Shown here piece by piece: positions 43,932 to 52,649 of a DNA stretch of 64,000 bases. How positions within the stretch are numbered: the first letter of the stretch is position 1; every line of letters starts with the position of its first letter. The stretch covers positions 124,001 through 188,000 of the forward strand of contig NZ_PHSN01000005.1 of the NCBI RefSeq assembly GCF_002871005.1, given 5' to 3'. The position numbers and the translations under genes were made by a program. The notes below the pieces were generated by a model. The model ran no database searches and was not told the origin of the DNA. It saw only the letters and a program-made list of their open reading frames with translations. The stretch comes from Acidimangrovimonas sediminis. GTDB lineage: Bacteria > Pseudomonadota > Alphaproteobacteria > Rhodobacterales > Rhodobacteraceae.

Positions 43932-45770
43932 ATGACCGATACGACAACGAAGGCCGACGCGAAGCACGACGCCGCGCGTGAACGCGCCAGCGGATTGCGC
44001 ACGATCCGCCGGGTGATCCCCTACCTCTGGCCCGAGGGCGAGGCGTGGGTGAAACGCCGCGTCGTGATGGCGCTTGGCGCGCTGGTACTGGCGAAGCTGT
44101 TCTCGCTGATCATCCCGTGGTTCTACAAGGCCGCGGTCGATGCGCTGGCCCCCAGCCAGCCCAGCCCGGCCTGGACGCTGGGGGCGGGCGCCGTCGGCCT
44201 GACCGTGGCCTACGGCATAGCGCGGCTCGCCAACGTGGGGTTCGGCGAGCTGCGCGATGCGGTCTTCGTGCGGGTGGGGCAACGGGCATTGCGCAAGCTG
44301 GCGCTGGAAACCTTCACCCACATGCATCGGCTCTCGATGCGCTATCACATCACGCGCCGCACCGGTGGCCTGTCGCGCATCATCGAACGCGGGGTGAAGG
44401 GGGTCGACTTCCTGTTGCGCTTCACCCTGTTCTCGATCGGGCCGCTGCTTCTGGAACTGATCATGGTGACCGTGGTCTTCCTCGTCGTCTTTAACGTCTG
44501 GTACGCCGCGGTCGTGGTGGTGACGATCGTGCTCTACATCGCCTTTACCTTCAAGGTGACCGAGTGGCGGGTCCAGATCCGGCGCGAGATGAACGCGCAG
44601 GATACCGATGCCAACCAGAAGGCGATCGACAGCCTGCTGAACTTCGAGACCGTCAAGTATTTCGGCGCCGAGCTGCGCGAGGCAGAGCGCTACGACAGCG
44701 CGATGGCGGGGTATGAGCGCGCGGCGGTCAAGACCGGGCAGTCGCTGAGCCTGCTGAACTTCGGCCAGTCGCTGCTGATCACGACGGGCCTCGTCCTCGT
44801 CATGGTGATGGCGGCGGTGGGGGTGCAGCAGGGCAAGCTGACAGTGGGCGATTTCGTCATGGTCAACGCCTACATGATGCAGATCACCCAGCCGCTGGGC
44901 TTCCTCGGCACGGTCTACCGCGAGATCCGCCAGGCGTTGACCGACATGGCCGAGATGTTCGACCTGCTGGAGCAGCCGGCGGAAGTGAAGGACAAGCCCG
45001 GGGCGCCGGCGCTGAAGGTCTCGGGCGGCGAGGTCCGGTTCGAGGGGGTGAAGTTCGGCTACGACCCGGCGCGCCCGATCCTCAAGGGGCTGAGCCTGAC
45101 CGTGGCGCCGGGGCAGAAGGTGGCGATCGTCGGGCCTTCGGGGGCGGGGAAATCCACCATCGGCCGGATCCTCTTCCGGTTCTACGACGTGACGGGCGGG
45201 GCGCTGAAGATCGACGGGCAGGACCTGCGCGACGTGACGCAGGACAGCCTGCACGCCCAGATCGGGGTGGTGCCGCAGGATACCGTGCTGTTCAACGACA
45301 CGGTGCGCTACAACATCGCCTACGGCCGCCCCGACGCGACAGAGGAGGAAATCGTGGCGGCGGCGAAGTCGGCCCATATCCACGAGTTCATCCTGTCGCT
45401 GCCCGAGGGCTACGACACGGCTGTGGGCGAACGCGGGCTGAAGCTCTCGGGCGGAGAGAAGCAGCGCGTGGGGATCGCGCGCACGATCCTCAAGAACCCG
45501 CCGATCCTTCTGCTGGACGAGGCGACCTCGGCGCTCGACACCCAGACCGAGCGCGACATCCAGGACGCGCTGCACGAGGTGGGCGCGGGGCGCACGGTGC
45601 TGACCATCGCGCACCGCCTGTCCACGATCGCCGACAGCGACCGGATCGTGGTGCTGGAGAAGGGCGAGATCGTGGAGGAAGGCCGGCACGAGGATCTTCT
45701 CGCCCAGGGCGGGCGCTACGCCGCGATGTGGGCCCGGCAATCGGCCGAGGAAGAGGACGAGGCCGCCTGA
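43932..45770 (+). CDS. ABC transporter, Atm1/HMT1-type half exporter
   Basis: 612 aa. The six-helix ABC exporter domain (residues ~40-340) includes the Atm1-like segment RHRRTGGLSRIIERG-type text around 138 and NFETVKYFGAE near 238. The nucleotide-binding domain has Walker A GPSGAGKST (~400), signature LSGGEKQRVGIAR and Walker B ILLLDEATSALD. Bacterial Atm1-like proteins export glutathione-linked or sulfur-containing compounds and confer metal tolerance. The start is ATG 43932 after GAAAGGGAC. Confidence 0.95.
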   Translation: MTDTTTKADAKHDAARERASGLRTIRRVIPYLWPEGEAWVKRRVVMALGALVLAKLFSLIIPWFYKAAVDALAPSQPSPAWTLGAGAVGLTVAYGIARLANVGFGELRDAVFVRVGQRALRKLALETFTHMHRLSMRYHITRRTGGLSRIIERGVKGVDFLLRFTLFSIGPLLLELIMVTVVFLVVFNVWYAAVVVVTIVLYIAFTFKVTEWRVQIRREMNAQDTDANQKAIDSLLNFETVKYFGAELREAERYDSAMAGYERAAVKTGQSLSLLNFGQSLLITTGLVLVMVMAAVGVQQGKLTVGDFVMVNAYMMQITQPLGFLGTVYREIRQALTDMAEMFDLLEQPAEVKDKPGAPALKVSGGEVRFEGVKFGYDPARPILKGLSLTVAPGQKVAIVGPSGAGKSTIGRILFRFYDVTGGALKIDGQDLRDVTQDSLHAQIGVVPQDTVLFNDTVRYNIAYGRPDATEEEIVAAAKSAHIHEFILSLPEGYDTAVGERGLKLSGGEKQRVGIARTILKNPPILLLDEATSALDTQTERDIQDALHEVGAGRTVLTIAHRLSTIADSDRIVVLEKGEIVEEGRHEDLLAQGGRYAAMWARQSAEEEDEAA

Positions 45771-45788
45771 GCTATCCCGGCCGGGGAA

Positions 45789-45809
45789 CGATCCTTCGCC
45801 GAAGGATCG
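45789..45809 (+). terminator. Hairpin after the Atm1-like gene
   Basis: CGATCCTTC, loop GCC, GAAGGATCG: nine perfect pairs, 18 bases past the stop. There is no T-run, so it may be a weak or Rho-assisted end. Confidence 0.55.
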
Positions 45810-45976
45810 CGGCCCTGACCCCTGGGGTCTGGGCCCAAGGGGCGCGCGCATGTCTTCCGCGCCCCACGCCGCGCTCTATGTGTCGCCCCGCCCGATCCCG
45901 CGACGGAAGGGTGCAGCCCACCGACGCGGGCGAGGGCCCATGCAGGCGTACGGCCCACCTCGTATTCCACGCAAAG

Positions 45977-46006
45977 AAAAACGCCCCGGCGCGGCCGGGG
46001 CGTTTT
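45977..46006 (-). terminator. Terminator of the SSS symporter gene
   Basis: AAAACGCCCCGG / CCGGGGCGTTTT with a short loop and flanking A and T runs on both sides. It lies ~20 bases past the symporter stop on the minus strand. The symmetric runs suggest it can also stop plus-strand transcripts. Confidence 0.85.
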
Positions 46007-46027
46007 CATCTTCCGACATCGGGCCGG

Positions 46028-47557
46028 TCAGGCGTAGTCGGCCGCTTGTGTCTCGTCCAGCGCTCGGTCGTTGGCGACCGCGTTCAGGATCAGGCTCAGG
46101 ATCGCGGCCACGATCAGGTTGAGGATCAGCGTCGCGAAGGCGATGTAGCTGGGCACCTCGTAGCCGAACAGGTGGAAGGTCCAGAGCGAGCCGGCAAAGT
46201 GGTTCTCGGCCACCATCCAGGTCGCGGTGACGATCCCCACGGCCCAGCCGACAAGCAGCGCCCAGCCGTTGAAGAACCGGGTGAAGACCGACAGCGCCAC
46301 CGAGGGGAAGATCTGGATCAGCCACATCCCGCCCAAGAGCTGCAGCTGGACGGCGTAGGTGTTGGGGATCACCACGATGAAGAAGATTGCGCCCGCGATC
46401 ATGATCATCGCGAAGACCTTGGCCACCAGCGTTTCGGCCTTCGTCCCCGTGCCCGCGTTCTGCCCCTTCACGAAGGGTCCCCAGATGTCGCGGGTGAAGA
46501 TGTTGGCCGCCGCGATCGCCATGATCGCTGCGGGCACCAGCGCGCCCACCGCGATCGCGCCAAAGGCCACGCCCGCGAACCACGACGGGAAGGCGTGCAG
46601 GAACAGCGCCGGCACGGCAAAGCTGGTGTGGTACTTGGCAAAGCCCGCTGCGAATTCCGGCATCTTCTGCAGGTCCATCGCATAGGCCATGAAGCCCAGA
46701 AGGGCGAGCAGCCCCAGCACGATCGTATAGGCCGGCAGGAGCGCCGCGTTGCGCTTGATGATCCGCGAGCCCGAGGACGACAGGATCGCCGTCGTGGTGT
46801 GCGGATAGAGGAACAGCGCCATGGCCGACCCCAGCGCCAGCGTGGCGTAGCCGGTGTAGGACCCGGTCGAACCCGCGGGCGGGGTGGGCAGGGTCAGCAT
46901 CGCGGCCGGGATCTTGTCGAAGATCTGGCCGAAACCGCCAAGCTCGATCGGCACCACGATCACCGCCACGATGACGGTCAGATAGATCAGCAGATCCTTG
47001 ACGATGGAGATCATCGCCGGCGCCCGCAGCCCCGATGTCCAGGTGAAGCAGGCCAGCACCACGACAGCCACGGTCAGCGGCATGTACCCCGGCAGCCCCA
47101 GCGCCCCGATCACCGTCTGCATGCCGACCAGTTGCAGCGCGATGTAGGGCATGGTGGCGACGATGCCGGTCACGCCGACCGCCAGCGCCAGCCAGCGGTT
47201 GCCATAGCGCCCACGCACGAATTCCGGCCCGGTGATGTAGCCGTGCTTCTGCGCGACCTTCCACAGCTTCGGGAAGACGATGAACAGGATCGGATAGCAG
47301 ACCACGGTATAGGGCACGGCGAAGAAGCCGAGCGCCCCCTTGCCGAACATCAGCGCCGGGATCGCGATGAAGGTGTAGGCGGTATAGATGTCTCCGCCCA
47401 GCAGGAACCAGGTGATCACGGTGCCGAAGCGGCGCCCGCCCAGCCCCCATTCCTCGATATTGTCCAGATCCGCGCTCTTCCACCGGCCGGCGGCGAAGCC
47501 CATGACCAGCACCAGCGCGACCAGCACGATGAAGACGACGATGGCGACGGTGTTCAT
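46028..47557 (-). CDS. Sodium:solute symporter (SSS family)
   Basis: 509 aa with about thirteen helices. It starts MNTVAIVVFIVLVALVLVMGF and keeps SSS features such as ADLDNIEEWGLGGRRFGTVITWFLLGGD and SAMALFLYPHTTTAILSSSG. Family members move organic acids, sugars or amino acids with Na+. It overlaps the DUF3311 gene upstream by 4 bases; this small-plus-large pairing is standard for the subgroup. The ATG at 47557 was set by that overlap and by the first helix. Confidence 0.95.
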   Translation of the reverse strand: MNTVAIVVFIVLVALVLVMGFAAGRWKSADLDNIEEWGLGGRRFGTVITWFLLGGDIYTAYTFIAIPALMFGKGALGFFAVPYTVVCYPILFIVFPKLWKVAQKHGYITGPEFVRGRYGNRWLALAVGVTGIVATMPYIALQLVGMQTVIGALGLPGYMPLTVAVVVLACFTWTSGLRAPAMISIVKDLLIYLTVIVAVIVVPIELGGFGQIFDKIPAAMLTLPTPPAGSTGSYTGYATLALGSAMALFLYPHTTTAILSSSGSRIIKRNAALLPAYTIVLGLLALLGFMAYAMDLQKMPEFAAGFAKYHTSFAVPALFLHAFPSWFAGVAFGAIAVGALVPAAIMAIAAANIFTRDIWGPFVKGQNAGTGTKAETLVAKVFAMIMIAGAIFFIVVIPNTYAVQLQLLGGMWLIQIFPSVALSVFTRFFNGWALLVGWAVGIVTATWMVAENHFAGSLWTFHLFGYEVPSYIAFATLILNLIVAAILSLILNAVANDRALDETQAADYA

Positions 47558-47736
47558 TGCTCGTCCTCCGAGGTGTCGAGGCGGAGGGCGATGTACAGGA
47601 GCAGCGCCGAGATCGGCACGGCGACCATCTGGTACCAGTAGAAGAAGGGGAACCCGAACAGGGTGGGTGTGGTGTGGTTGTAGAATGGTACCCACAGGTT
47701 GATCACGAAGATCAGTATCAAAAGCAACGTCTTCAC
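47554..47736 (-). CDS. DUF3311 small membrane partner of the symporter
   Basis: 60 aa from GTG at 47736 with AGGAGAG as ribosome site. Two transmembrane helices (residues ~3-21 and 31-51) are joined by PFYNHTTPTLFGFPFFYWYQ, the DUF3311 core. The stop overlaps the symporter start (ATGA), so the two subunits are likely made together. An earlier in-frame ATG at 47790 would add a hydrophilic stretch without support. Confidence 0.88.
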   Translation of the reverse strand: MKTLLLILIFVINLWVPFYNHTTPTLFGFPFFYWYQMVAVPISALLLYIALRLDTSEDEQ

Positions 47737-48311
47737 GCGACTCTCCTCTCGTTTGCGCGCACTACCGGAGGGGATTTCGCGAAGAGACAACGGCAGGTTT
47801 CCGCCCGTCGCTGTTCACATGTGCACATATGATGCGCCGCAGGTGCGTAATTTATCGCTGCGGCGCGGCGTCGCCTTTGGGCGGGCGGCCATACGCCAGC
47901 GGCGATGTGCGACAATCGCGCGCGGGAACAAACGGTTGATCTGTCTTGATGCCGTGGGAAAGCACGGCCCGGCCATGCTGCGCCGCGGCAAAGTCAGGCA
48001 AAGGCAAACCCGCCGGCACCCTCTGCGGCGGCGCCGCCACGGCAGTCACGTTGTCGCGACCCGAGGGTGAAGCGCACCGCGCAGTCGGCTTGCGCCGCCT
48101 TGCGCGCAATCCGGCGGCGATGCCGTTGTCCACTTTCTGCTCGAAAATATCCCACGGGGGTGCGGGGGTGTGAAACCCCCGCGGATGGGGCGGGTGCGGG
48201 GGTGTGAAACCCCCGCGGATGCGGTGGGTGCAGGGGTGTGAAACGCCCGCAGATGCGGTGGGTGCGGGGGGGCGCCCCCACACAGATGTCTCGCTCTCAG
48301 GCAGCCTCAGA
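47737..48311. other. Gene-free stretch with dispersed element and 34-bp hairpin repeats
   Basis: 575 bases between the symporter pair and exonuclease III. Bases 47810-47870 are AT-richer (GTGCACATATGATG; GCGTAATTTATCG) and may be the promoter of the DUF3311-symporter operon. Further on come the CGAAAATATCCC element (~48132) and three 34-bp repeats. No coding sequence recognised. Confidence 0.65.
48160..48270. repeat. 34-bp tandem repeats, each able to form a hairpin
   Basis: GTGTGAAAC starts at 48168, 48202 and 48236, giving a period of 34. In the first two copies GCGGGGG, loop TGTGAAA, CCCCCGC pairs perfectly over seven bases. The third has changes on both arms (GGGG/CGCCC). The array lies directly downstream of the dispersed element and just past the end of the exonuclease III gene. 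Confidence 0.88.
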
Positions 48312-49118
48312 TCAGAGATCCAGCTCCACCCAGACCGGCACGTGGTCCGACGGCTTGTCGCGGCCGCGCACGCCCTTGTCGATGCCCGCGCCGGTCATCA
48401 GGTCGGCGGCCTGTGGTGTCAGCAGCAGGTGATCGATCCGGATCCCGTTGTTCTTCTGCCAGGCCCCGGCCTGGTAATCCCAGAAGGAATAGAGCCCCGG
48501 CGCCGGGTCGCGGCTGCGGACCGCCTCGGTGAAGCCAAGGTTCAGTACCCGGCGGAACGCCTCGCGGCTTTCGAGGCGGAAGAGGGCGTCCTCACGCCAG
48601 TCGTCGGGGCGGGCGGCATCCTCGGCCTGCGGGATGATGTTGTAATCGCCCGCCATCAGCGCTGGCTCCTCGGCCGCCAGAAGCGCCTCGGCCCGGGCCT
48701 TCAGCCGCGCCATCCAGCCAAGCTTGTAGGCATATTTCCCGCCCTCGACCGGGGCGCCGCCAGCGTCGATCTCCACCGGGTTGCCGTTGGGAAGGTAGAG
48801 GCCGCAGAGGCGGATCGCCTGTTTCCCGACCACCGTCGCCTCGATCCAGCGGGCCTGGTCGTCGGCCTCGTCGCCCGGCAGGCCGCGCACCACGTCCTCG
48901 AGCGGCAGCTTCGACAGGATCGCCACGCCGTTGAACGACTTCTGGCCATGGGTCGCGACGTTGTAGCCGCGGTCCTCGAACGGCTCGAGGGGAAAGCCCT
49001 CGTCGACCGACTTGATCTCCTGCAGCAGCACGACGTCGGGGCTGGCCTCGTCGAGCCAGTCGAGGAGCGCCTGCGCCCGTGCCTTGATCCCGTTGATGTT
49101 GAAGGTGGCGATCTTCAC
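48312..49118 (-). CDS. xthA: Exodeoxyribonuclease III
   Basis: 268 aa from GTG at 49118 with GGGAGG before it. AP-endonuclease motifs are VKIATFNINGIKAR, LQEIKSVDEGFP, LYLPNGNP, MAGDYNIIPQ, NNGIRIDHLLLT and the terminal KPSDHVPVWVEL. These give the Asn, Glu, Asp and His of the Mg-dependent site. It repairs abasic sites and trims 3' ends. It is divergent from the TSSF-repeat operon 228 bases away. Confidence 0.95.
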   Translation of the reverse strand: MKIATFNINGIKARAQALLDWLDEASPDVVLLQEIKSVDEGFPLEPFEDRGYNVATHGQKSFNGVAILSKLPLEDVVRGLPGDEADDQARWIEATVVGKQAIRLCGLYLPNGNPVEIDAGGAPVEGGKYAYKLGWMARLKARAEALLAAEEPALMAGDYNIIPQAEDAARPDDWREDALFRLESREAFRRVLNLGFTEAVRSRDPAPGLYSFWDYQAGAWQKNNGIRIDHLLLTPQAADLMTGAGIDKGVRGRDKPSDHVPVWVELDL

Positions 49119-49346
49119 CCGCGCCTCCCTGGCCCGTTGCTGCGCCACTGGTAGCGCGTCGCCGGGCAGGGGGCAAGCGGCGGGGTCGGGACGAACGGCC
49201 CGGGTCGGGCGCCGCGGGCCGGGCGCCGCGGGCCGGATCCCGTGATCACAGAATCGAGTAGAAAAATGAATCCAAATTGCTACCTTTGGTTGAGTTGGCA
49301 GTAGGCCGACCGATTCCATTTTCAGAAAGAAACAGGAGCCAGAGAT

Positions 49347-49931
49347 ATGGAAGATCGCATCATCAACACCTTCGCCGCCAAAGCTCATGCCTTCCCGGAC
49401 GCGCGCGCCATCGCGCAGCCGGTCCCGAAGATGGCCCCGCAGCCGGGCGCCAGCCTGCTCTCGGGCGACGACACCGCAGTCTCGACCTCGTCCTTCGCAT
49501 GCTCCGGGGGCAGCGTGCTCTCCGGCGCGGGTACGTCCTTCGCCACCTCGTCCTTCGTGACGGCCGAGACGGGGCTTTCGATGGGTGATGGGGCACACTT
49601 GGCAACCTCGTCGTTCGAGGCGGGCCGGACGGATGTGACGGGCGGTGCGGGCACCTCCTTTGCCACCTCGTCCTTCGTGACCGGCGAGACCGGGCTTTCC
49701 TCGGGCGACGGGTCACACCTGGCAACTTCGTCGTTCGAGGCGGGCAGAACCGATGTCGCGGGCGGCGAGGCGACGCAGCTTTCGACCTCGTCCTTCGCCC
49801 CCTGGGGAACCACCACGGCGGATGGCGCCGCGACCGAGCTTTCCACCTCGTCCTTCGACATGCGGGGTGGGCGCGGCGCGGCAGCCAGCATGTGCACCTG
49901 GGACGAGATCGACACCTTTGGAAACGCCTGA
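49347..49931 (+). CDS. Protein of seven 20-residue TSSF repeats, unrecognised
   Basis: 194 aa. Residues 1-40 form a non-repetitive N-terminus (MEDRIINTFAAKAHAFPDAR...). Seven repeats of exactly 20 residues follow, each ending in (S/A)TSSF with Phe at 50, 70, 90, 110, 130, 150 and 170. Gly stands ten residues before each Phe. Residues 61-100 and 101-140 are almost identical, a recent 120-bp duplication. The tail is SMCTWDEIDTFGNA. Only two Cys are present (52, 183). No signal peptide or transmembrane helix is seen. The ribosome site ACAGGAGCC precedes ATG. It may be a beta-solenoid or a multi-core peptide precursor; no function is known to me. Confidence 0.88.
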   Translation: MEDRIINTFAAKAHAFPDARAIAQPVPKMAPQPGASLLSGDDTAVSTSSFACSGGSVLSGAGTSFATSSFVTAETGLSMGDGAHLATSSFEAGRTDVTGGAGTSFATSSFVTGETGLSSGDGSHLATSSFEAGRTDVAGGEATQLSTSSFAPWGTTTADGAATELSTSSFDMRGGRGAAASMCTWDEIDTFGNA

Positions 49932-49943
49932 GGGAGGGAGGTC

Positions 49944-51047
49944 ATGCTCCCCCTCCCGCTCTCGGGTGGTCCCGGCGTCCCGCTTCTCGCGGGGCGCCGG
50001 TCGACCGCCGGTCTTATGGCGGCCAGCGCTGGTGCGTTTCTCGACCACCGGCGGGGCCGTCACGACGTGATGTTCCTAAAGGAGAATGCCGAGCTTCTGA
50101 ACATCGCCGAATGCACCGGGCTGGGCCGCGCCGCCGCGCTGGCCCGACCCTACCGCCGCCTGCTGGCGGACCTTCCGGGCTTCTTCGCCCTGTTCCCGCA
50201 ATATTACCGGTTCCTGCTGTCGATCGCCTCGGATGCCGAGGCGATGGGCCTGCCGCCGGGGGCCGCCCGCGGGATCGCGGTCGAGGTAGCGCGCCGGGGC
50301 CTCGCCGAGGGCGAGATCTCGGACCTGCACCGGATGGAGGCGCGGCGTCTCTGCGCCCGCCACGAGGTGGAGGTCCTGGCGCAGGACACCACGCTGGAGG
50401 AACGGGTGCTGCGCTTCATGACCCGCCACGCCGCCTTCGCCGTTCCGAACCGCAAGGCGGCCTACGACCTCACGCATTTCGTCTTCTACTTCTCGGAATA
50501 CGGGCGCCAGCCGCCGGACCTTCCGGCCGCGGTGGAGAAAAGCCTGCTCAACACCGGCCTGATCGCCTTCCTCGAGGAGGATGTCGACCTGATCTCGGAG
50601 GTCTGCATCGCGCTGCGCTACATGGGCTGTACGCCGCCGCCCGCGTGGGAGGATTTCGTGACCGCGGAGCTTGCCGATTTCACGATCACCACCGAGGAGG
50701 CGGACGAGACCGGCGCGCTGGGGGACGATTACCATCCCTGGCTGGTCGCCAACTGGCACCAGGCGGTCGCGGGGCGCCCGGCCTTCGCCGGCAGGGCCCG
50801 GCCCGGACGGCTGGTGTTTCGCAGGCGCGCGGCGCGGCGCGGCGCGCTGGTGGAACTGACCGAACTTCTGATGGCGATGTCGTGCGCCCGGCGGCTGAGC
50901 GTCGGCGCGCTGATGGAGGCGGCGCCGGCGCTGCTGACCGACCGGTCGCGCAACGTATTGGCGAGTGCGGCGCGCTCCACTCCACAATTCGATGAATTCA
51001 TAACGGGTTTCTGCTATAGAGGCCAGGTACAGGAGGGCAAGGCATGA
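49944..51047 (+). CDS. Unrecognised mainly helical protein of the TSSF-repeat operon
   Basis: 367 aa, starting 12 bases after the repeat gene with GAGGGAGG before the ATG. It is mostly helical. Readable segments are LARPYRRLLADLPGFFALF, a Tyr/Phe/His-rich AAYDLTHFVFYFSEYGRQ near residue 173, and FLEEDVDLISEVCIALRYMG near 210. The basic C-terminal third is PGRLVFRRRAARRGALVELTE-like. I know no enzyme family for it; the LTHFVFYFSEYG stretch recalls helices of alpha/alpha-toroid domains. It may be a Rhodobacterales-specific DUF. Neighbours suggest a partner of the repeat protein. Confidence 0.85.
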   Translation: MLPLPLSGGPGVPLLAGRRSTAGLMAASAGAFLDHRRGRHDVMFLKENAELLNIAECTGLGRAAALARPYRRLLADLPGFFALFPQYYRFLLSIASDAEAMGLPPGAARGIAVEVARRGLAEGEISDLHRMEARRLCARHEVEVLAQDTTLEERVLRFMTRHAAFAVPNRKAAYDLTHFVFYFSEYGRQPPDLPAAVEKSLLNTGLIAFLEEDVDLISEVCIALRYMGCTPPPAWEDFVTAELADFTITTEEADETGALGDDYHPWLVANWHQAVAGRPAFAGRARPGRLVFRRRAARRGALVELTELLMAMSCARRLSVGALMEAAPALLTDRSRNVLASAARSTPQFDEFITGFCYRGQVQEGKA

Positions 51048-52009
51048 CGGATGCGGACCGGCGGCAGATCCTGTGGGGGGTGGCGTTCGCGCTTCTCGCC
51101 GTGGGGTTGACCGCGACGACCGACCTGCTGGCCAAGCTGCTGGCGGCGGGCTTTCCGTTCCAGCAGGTGAATTTTCTCGCGGCGCTGGTGGGCATCGCGG
51201 GCTCTTGGGTGATGAGCCTGAAACGTGGTGGCGGGGCAGGGCTGCGCACCGCCTATCCCCGCGCGATGGCGCTCAGGGCATTCACCACGGTCGGGGCGGC
51301 GGTGGGCTTCTTCCTGGCCTACAAGCACCTCATGCTGACCGAGGTCTTCGTGCTTTCGGCGACGCTGCCGATCTTCGCGGGTCTCATGTCGGGCCCGATC
51401 CTGGGCGAACGGGTCGCGCTGCGGCACTGGCTGGCGCTGGCCGCCTCGTTTCTCGGCGTCGCGCTGGTGCTGCCGGCGCCGGGCGGCGGGCAGGCGCTGT
51501 GGTACGGGGTGGGTCTGGGGGCAAGCTTCCTCGGCGCGCTGTCGCTGACACTGGCGCGGCGCATCGGGCGGCATGAACGCAATGCCGCGGCGCTGGTCTT
51601 CTACCCGCAGATCGCGCTGGCGCTGAGCATGGCCTTCCTGCTGCCGGGACACATGCGGCCGATGTCTCCCGCGGATCTCGGGCTGACGCTGCTCTTCGGG
51701 CTGGGGTTCCTCTGGGGCAAGATGGCGCTGGCCGCGGCGTTTTCACGCGCGCCGGCGATGGTGGTGACCCCGGTGGTGAACCTGCAGTTCTTCGCGCTGC
51801 TCGGTCTCGGCTGGCTGGCCTTCGGCAATGTGCCGGGCCCGGCAATCTACCTCGGCGCGGCGATCGTCACCGCTGCGGGGCTGTACCTCGGGCTCGCCGC
51901 GCGCGCCCCGGCACAGGCCTCCGCCCGGCCCCTGCCGCTCTCCGCCGCCCGCAGATCGCGGAAACCGCGCACCGCGCTGATCCGGGGGCGCCGCAAGGCC
52001 GTCGCCTGA
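51044..52009 (+). CDS. EamA/DMT-family transporter
   Basis: 321 aa with ten predicted helices and an Arg/Pro-rich C-terminal tail. DMT features are LAVGLTATTDLLAKLLAAGFPFQQ, RAFTTVGAAVGFFLAYKHLMLTEV and the second-repeat YPQIALALSMAFLLPG. Its start overlaps the stop of the preceding gene by 4 bases, tying it to the TSSF operon. DMT carriers usually export metabolites or amino acids, so it may export a product of that operon; this is inference. Confidence 0.9.
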   Translation: MTDADRRQILWGVAFALLAVGLTATTDLLAKLLAAGFPFQQVNFLAALVGIAGSWVMSLKRGGGAGLRTAYPRAMALRAFTTVGAAVGFFLAYKHLMLTEVFVLSATLPIFAGLMSGPILGERVALRHWLALAASFLGVALVLPAPGGGQALWYGVGLGASFLGALSLTLARRIGRHERNAAALVFYPQIALALSMAFLLPGHMRPMSPADLGLTLLFGLGFLWGKMALAAAFSRAPAMVVTPVVNLQFFALLGLGWLAFGNVPGPAIYLGAAIVTAAGLYLGLAARAPAQASARPLPLSAARRSRKPRTALIRGRRKAVA

Positions 52010-52117
52010 GGCGCCGCGCGCCCCGCCGCACCCTTCCGCCGCGCGGACCGCCGCCGCGCGCATGTCCTGCGGTGCCAGTTCTACCTCAGGCCCAAGGGGG
52101 GACGCCCCCCTGACCCT

Positions 52118-52145
52118 TTCATCGTTCTCAAAATACGCAAGCGAC
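52118..52145 (+). repeat. Half copy of the long hairpin element
   Basis: TTTCATCGTTCTCAAAATAC followed by GCAAG closely matches the right arm of the hairpin at 55745-55805 (TTTCATTGTTCTTCAAATAC then GCAAG). No matching left arm is present; GGGGGGACGCCCCCC precedes it instead. Confidence 0.6.
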
Positions 52146-52241
52146 ACAACCGCCCCCGCCAACGGCCGGGACAGTGCGCCCACCCGCCTTCCCCGCCGTT
52201 CTCACATTGGGGCTCACACGGAGGTCCTCCCATGGAGGTCC

Positions 52242-52574
52242 TCACATGGAGAAGGAGGTTCCGCAGCCGCAGGAGGAGGTGGCGTTCGGGTTCTCGACCA
52301 CGAAGCGCGCGCCGATCAGGTCATCGGTATAGTCGATCACCGCATCCGACAGGAACGGCAGCGACACGCTGTCGACCAGCACCCGCGACCCGTCCTTCTC
52401 GAGCACGAGGTCATCCTCGGATGCCTCGTCAAGCTTGATGTCGTACTGAAAGCCGGAACAGCCGCCGCCTTCGACCGCGACGCGAAGCGCGTGCGGACCC
52501 TCCACTTCGGCGGTGATCTCGGCAAGCCGCGCAAAGGCGCGGTCGGTAACTCGGGGGGGCAGGGTAAGGCTCAT
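52242..52574 (-). CDS. erpA: Iron-sulfur cluster insertion protein (ErpA/HesB-IscA family)
   Basis: 110 aa. The three cluster-binding Cys are C39 (EGGGCSGFQY) and C102/C104 (SSCGCGTSF), in the A-type carrier pattern. It transfers Fe-S clusters to apoproteins. The gene is divergent from dgt; only ~75 bases separate the starts, an AT-richer promoter gap (GATACGGGT, CATATAGAGG). The ATG is at 52574. Confidence 0.93.
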   Translation of the reverse strand: MSLTLPPRVTDRAFARLAEITAEVEGPHALRVAVEGGGCSGFQYDIKLDEASEDDLVLEKDGSRVLVDSVSLPFLSDAVIDYTDDLIGARFVVENPNATSSCGCGTSFSM

Positions 52575-52649
52575 ATCAAGACCCGTATCATTCTGGTCAT
52601 GCCTATCATATAGAGGCAGGGCATGGACCCGACAAGAACAGGCAGAAAT

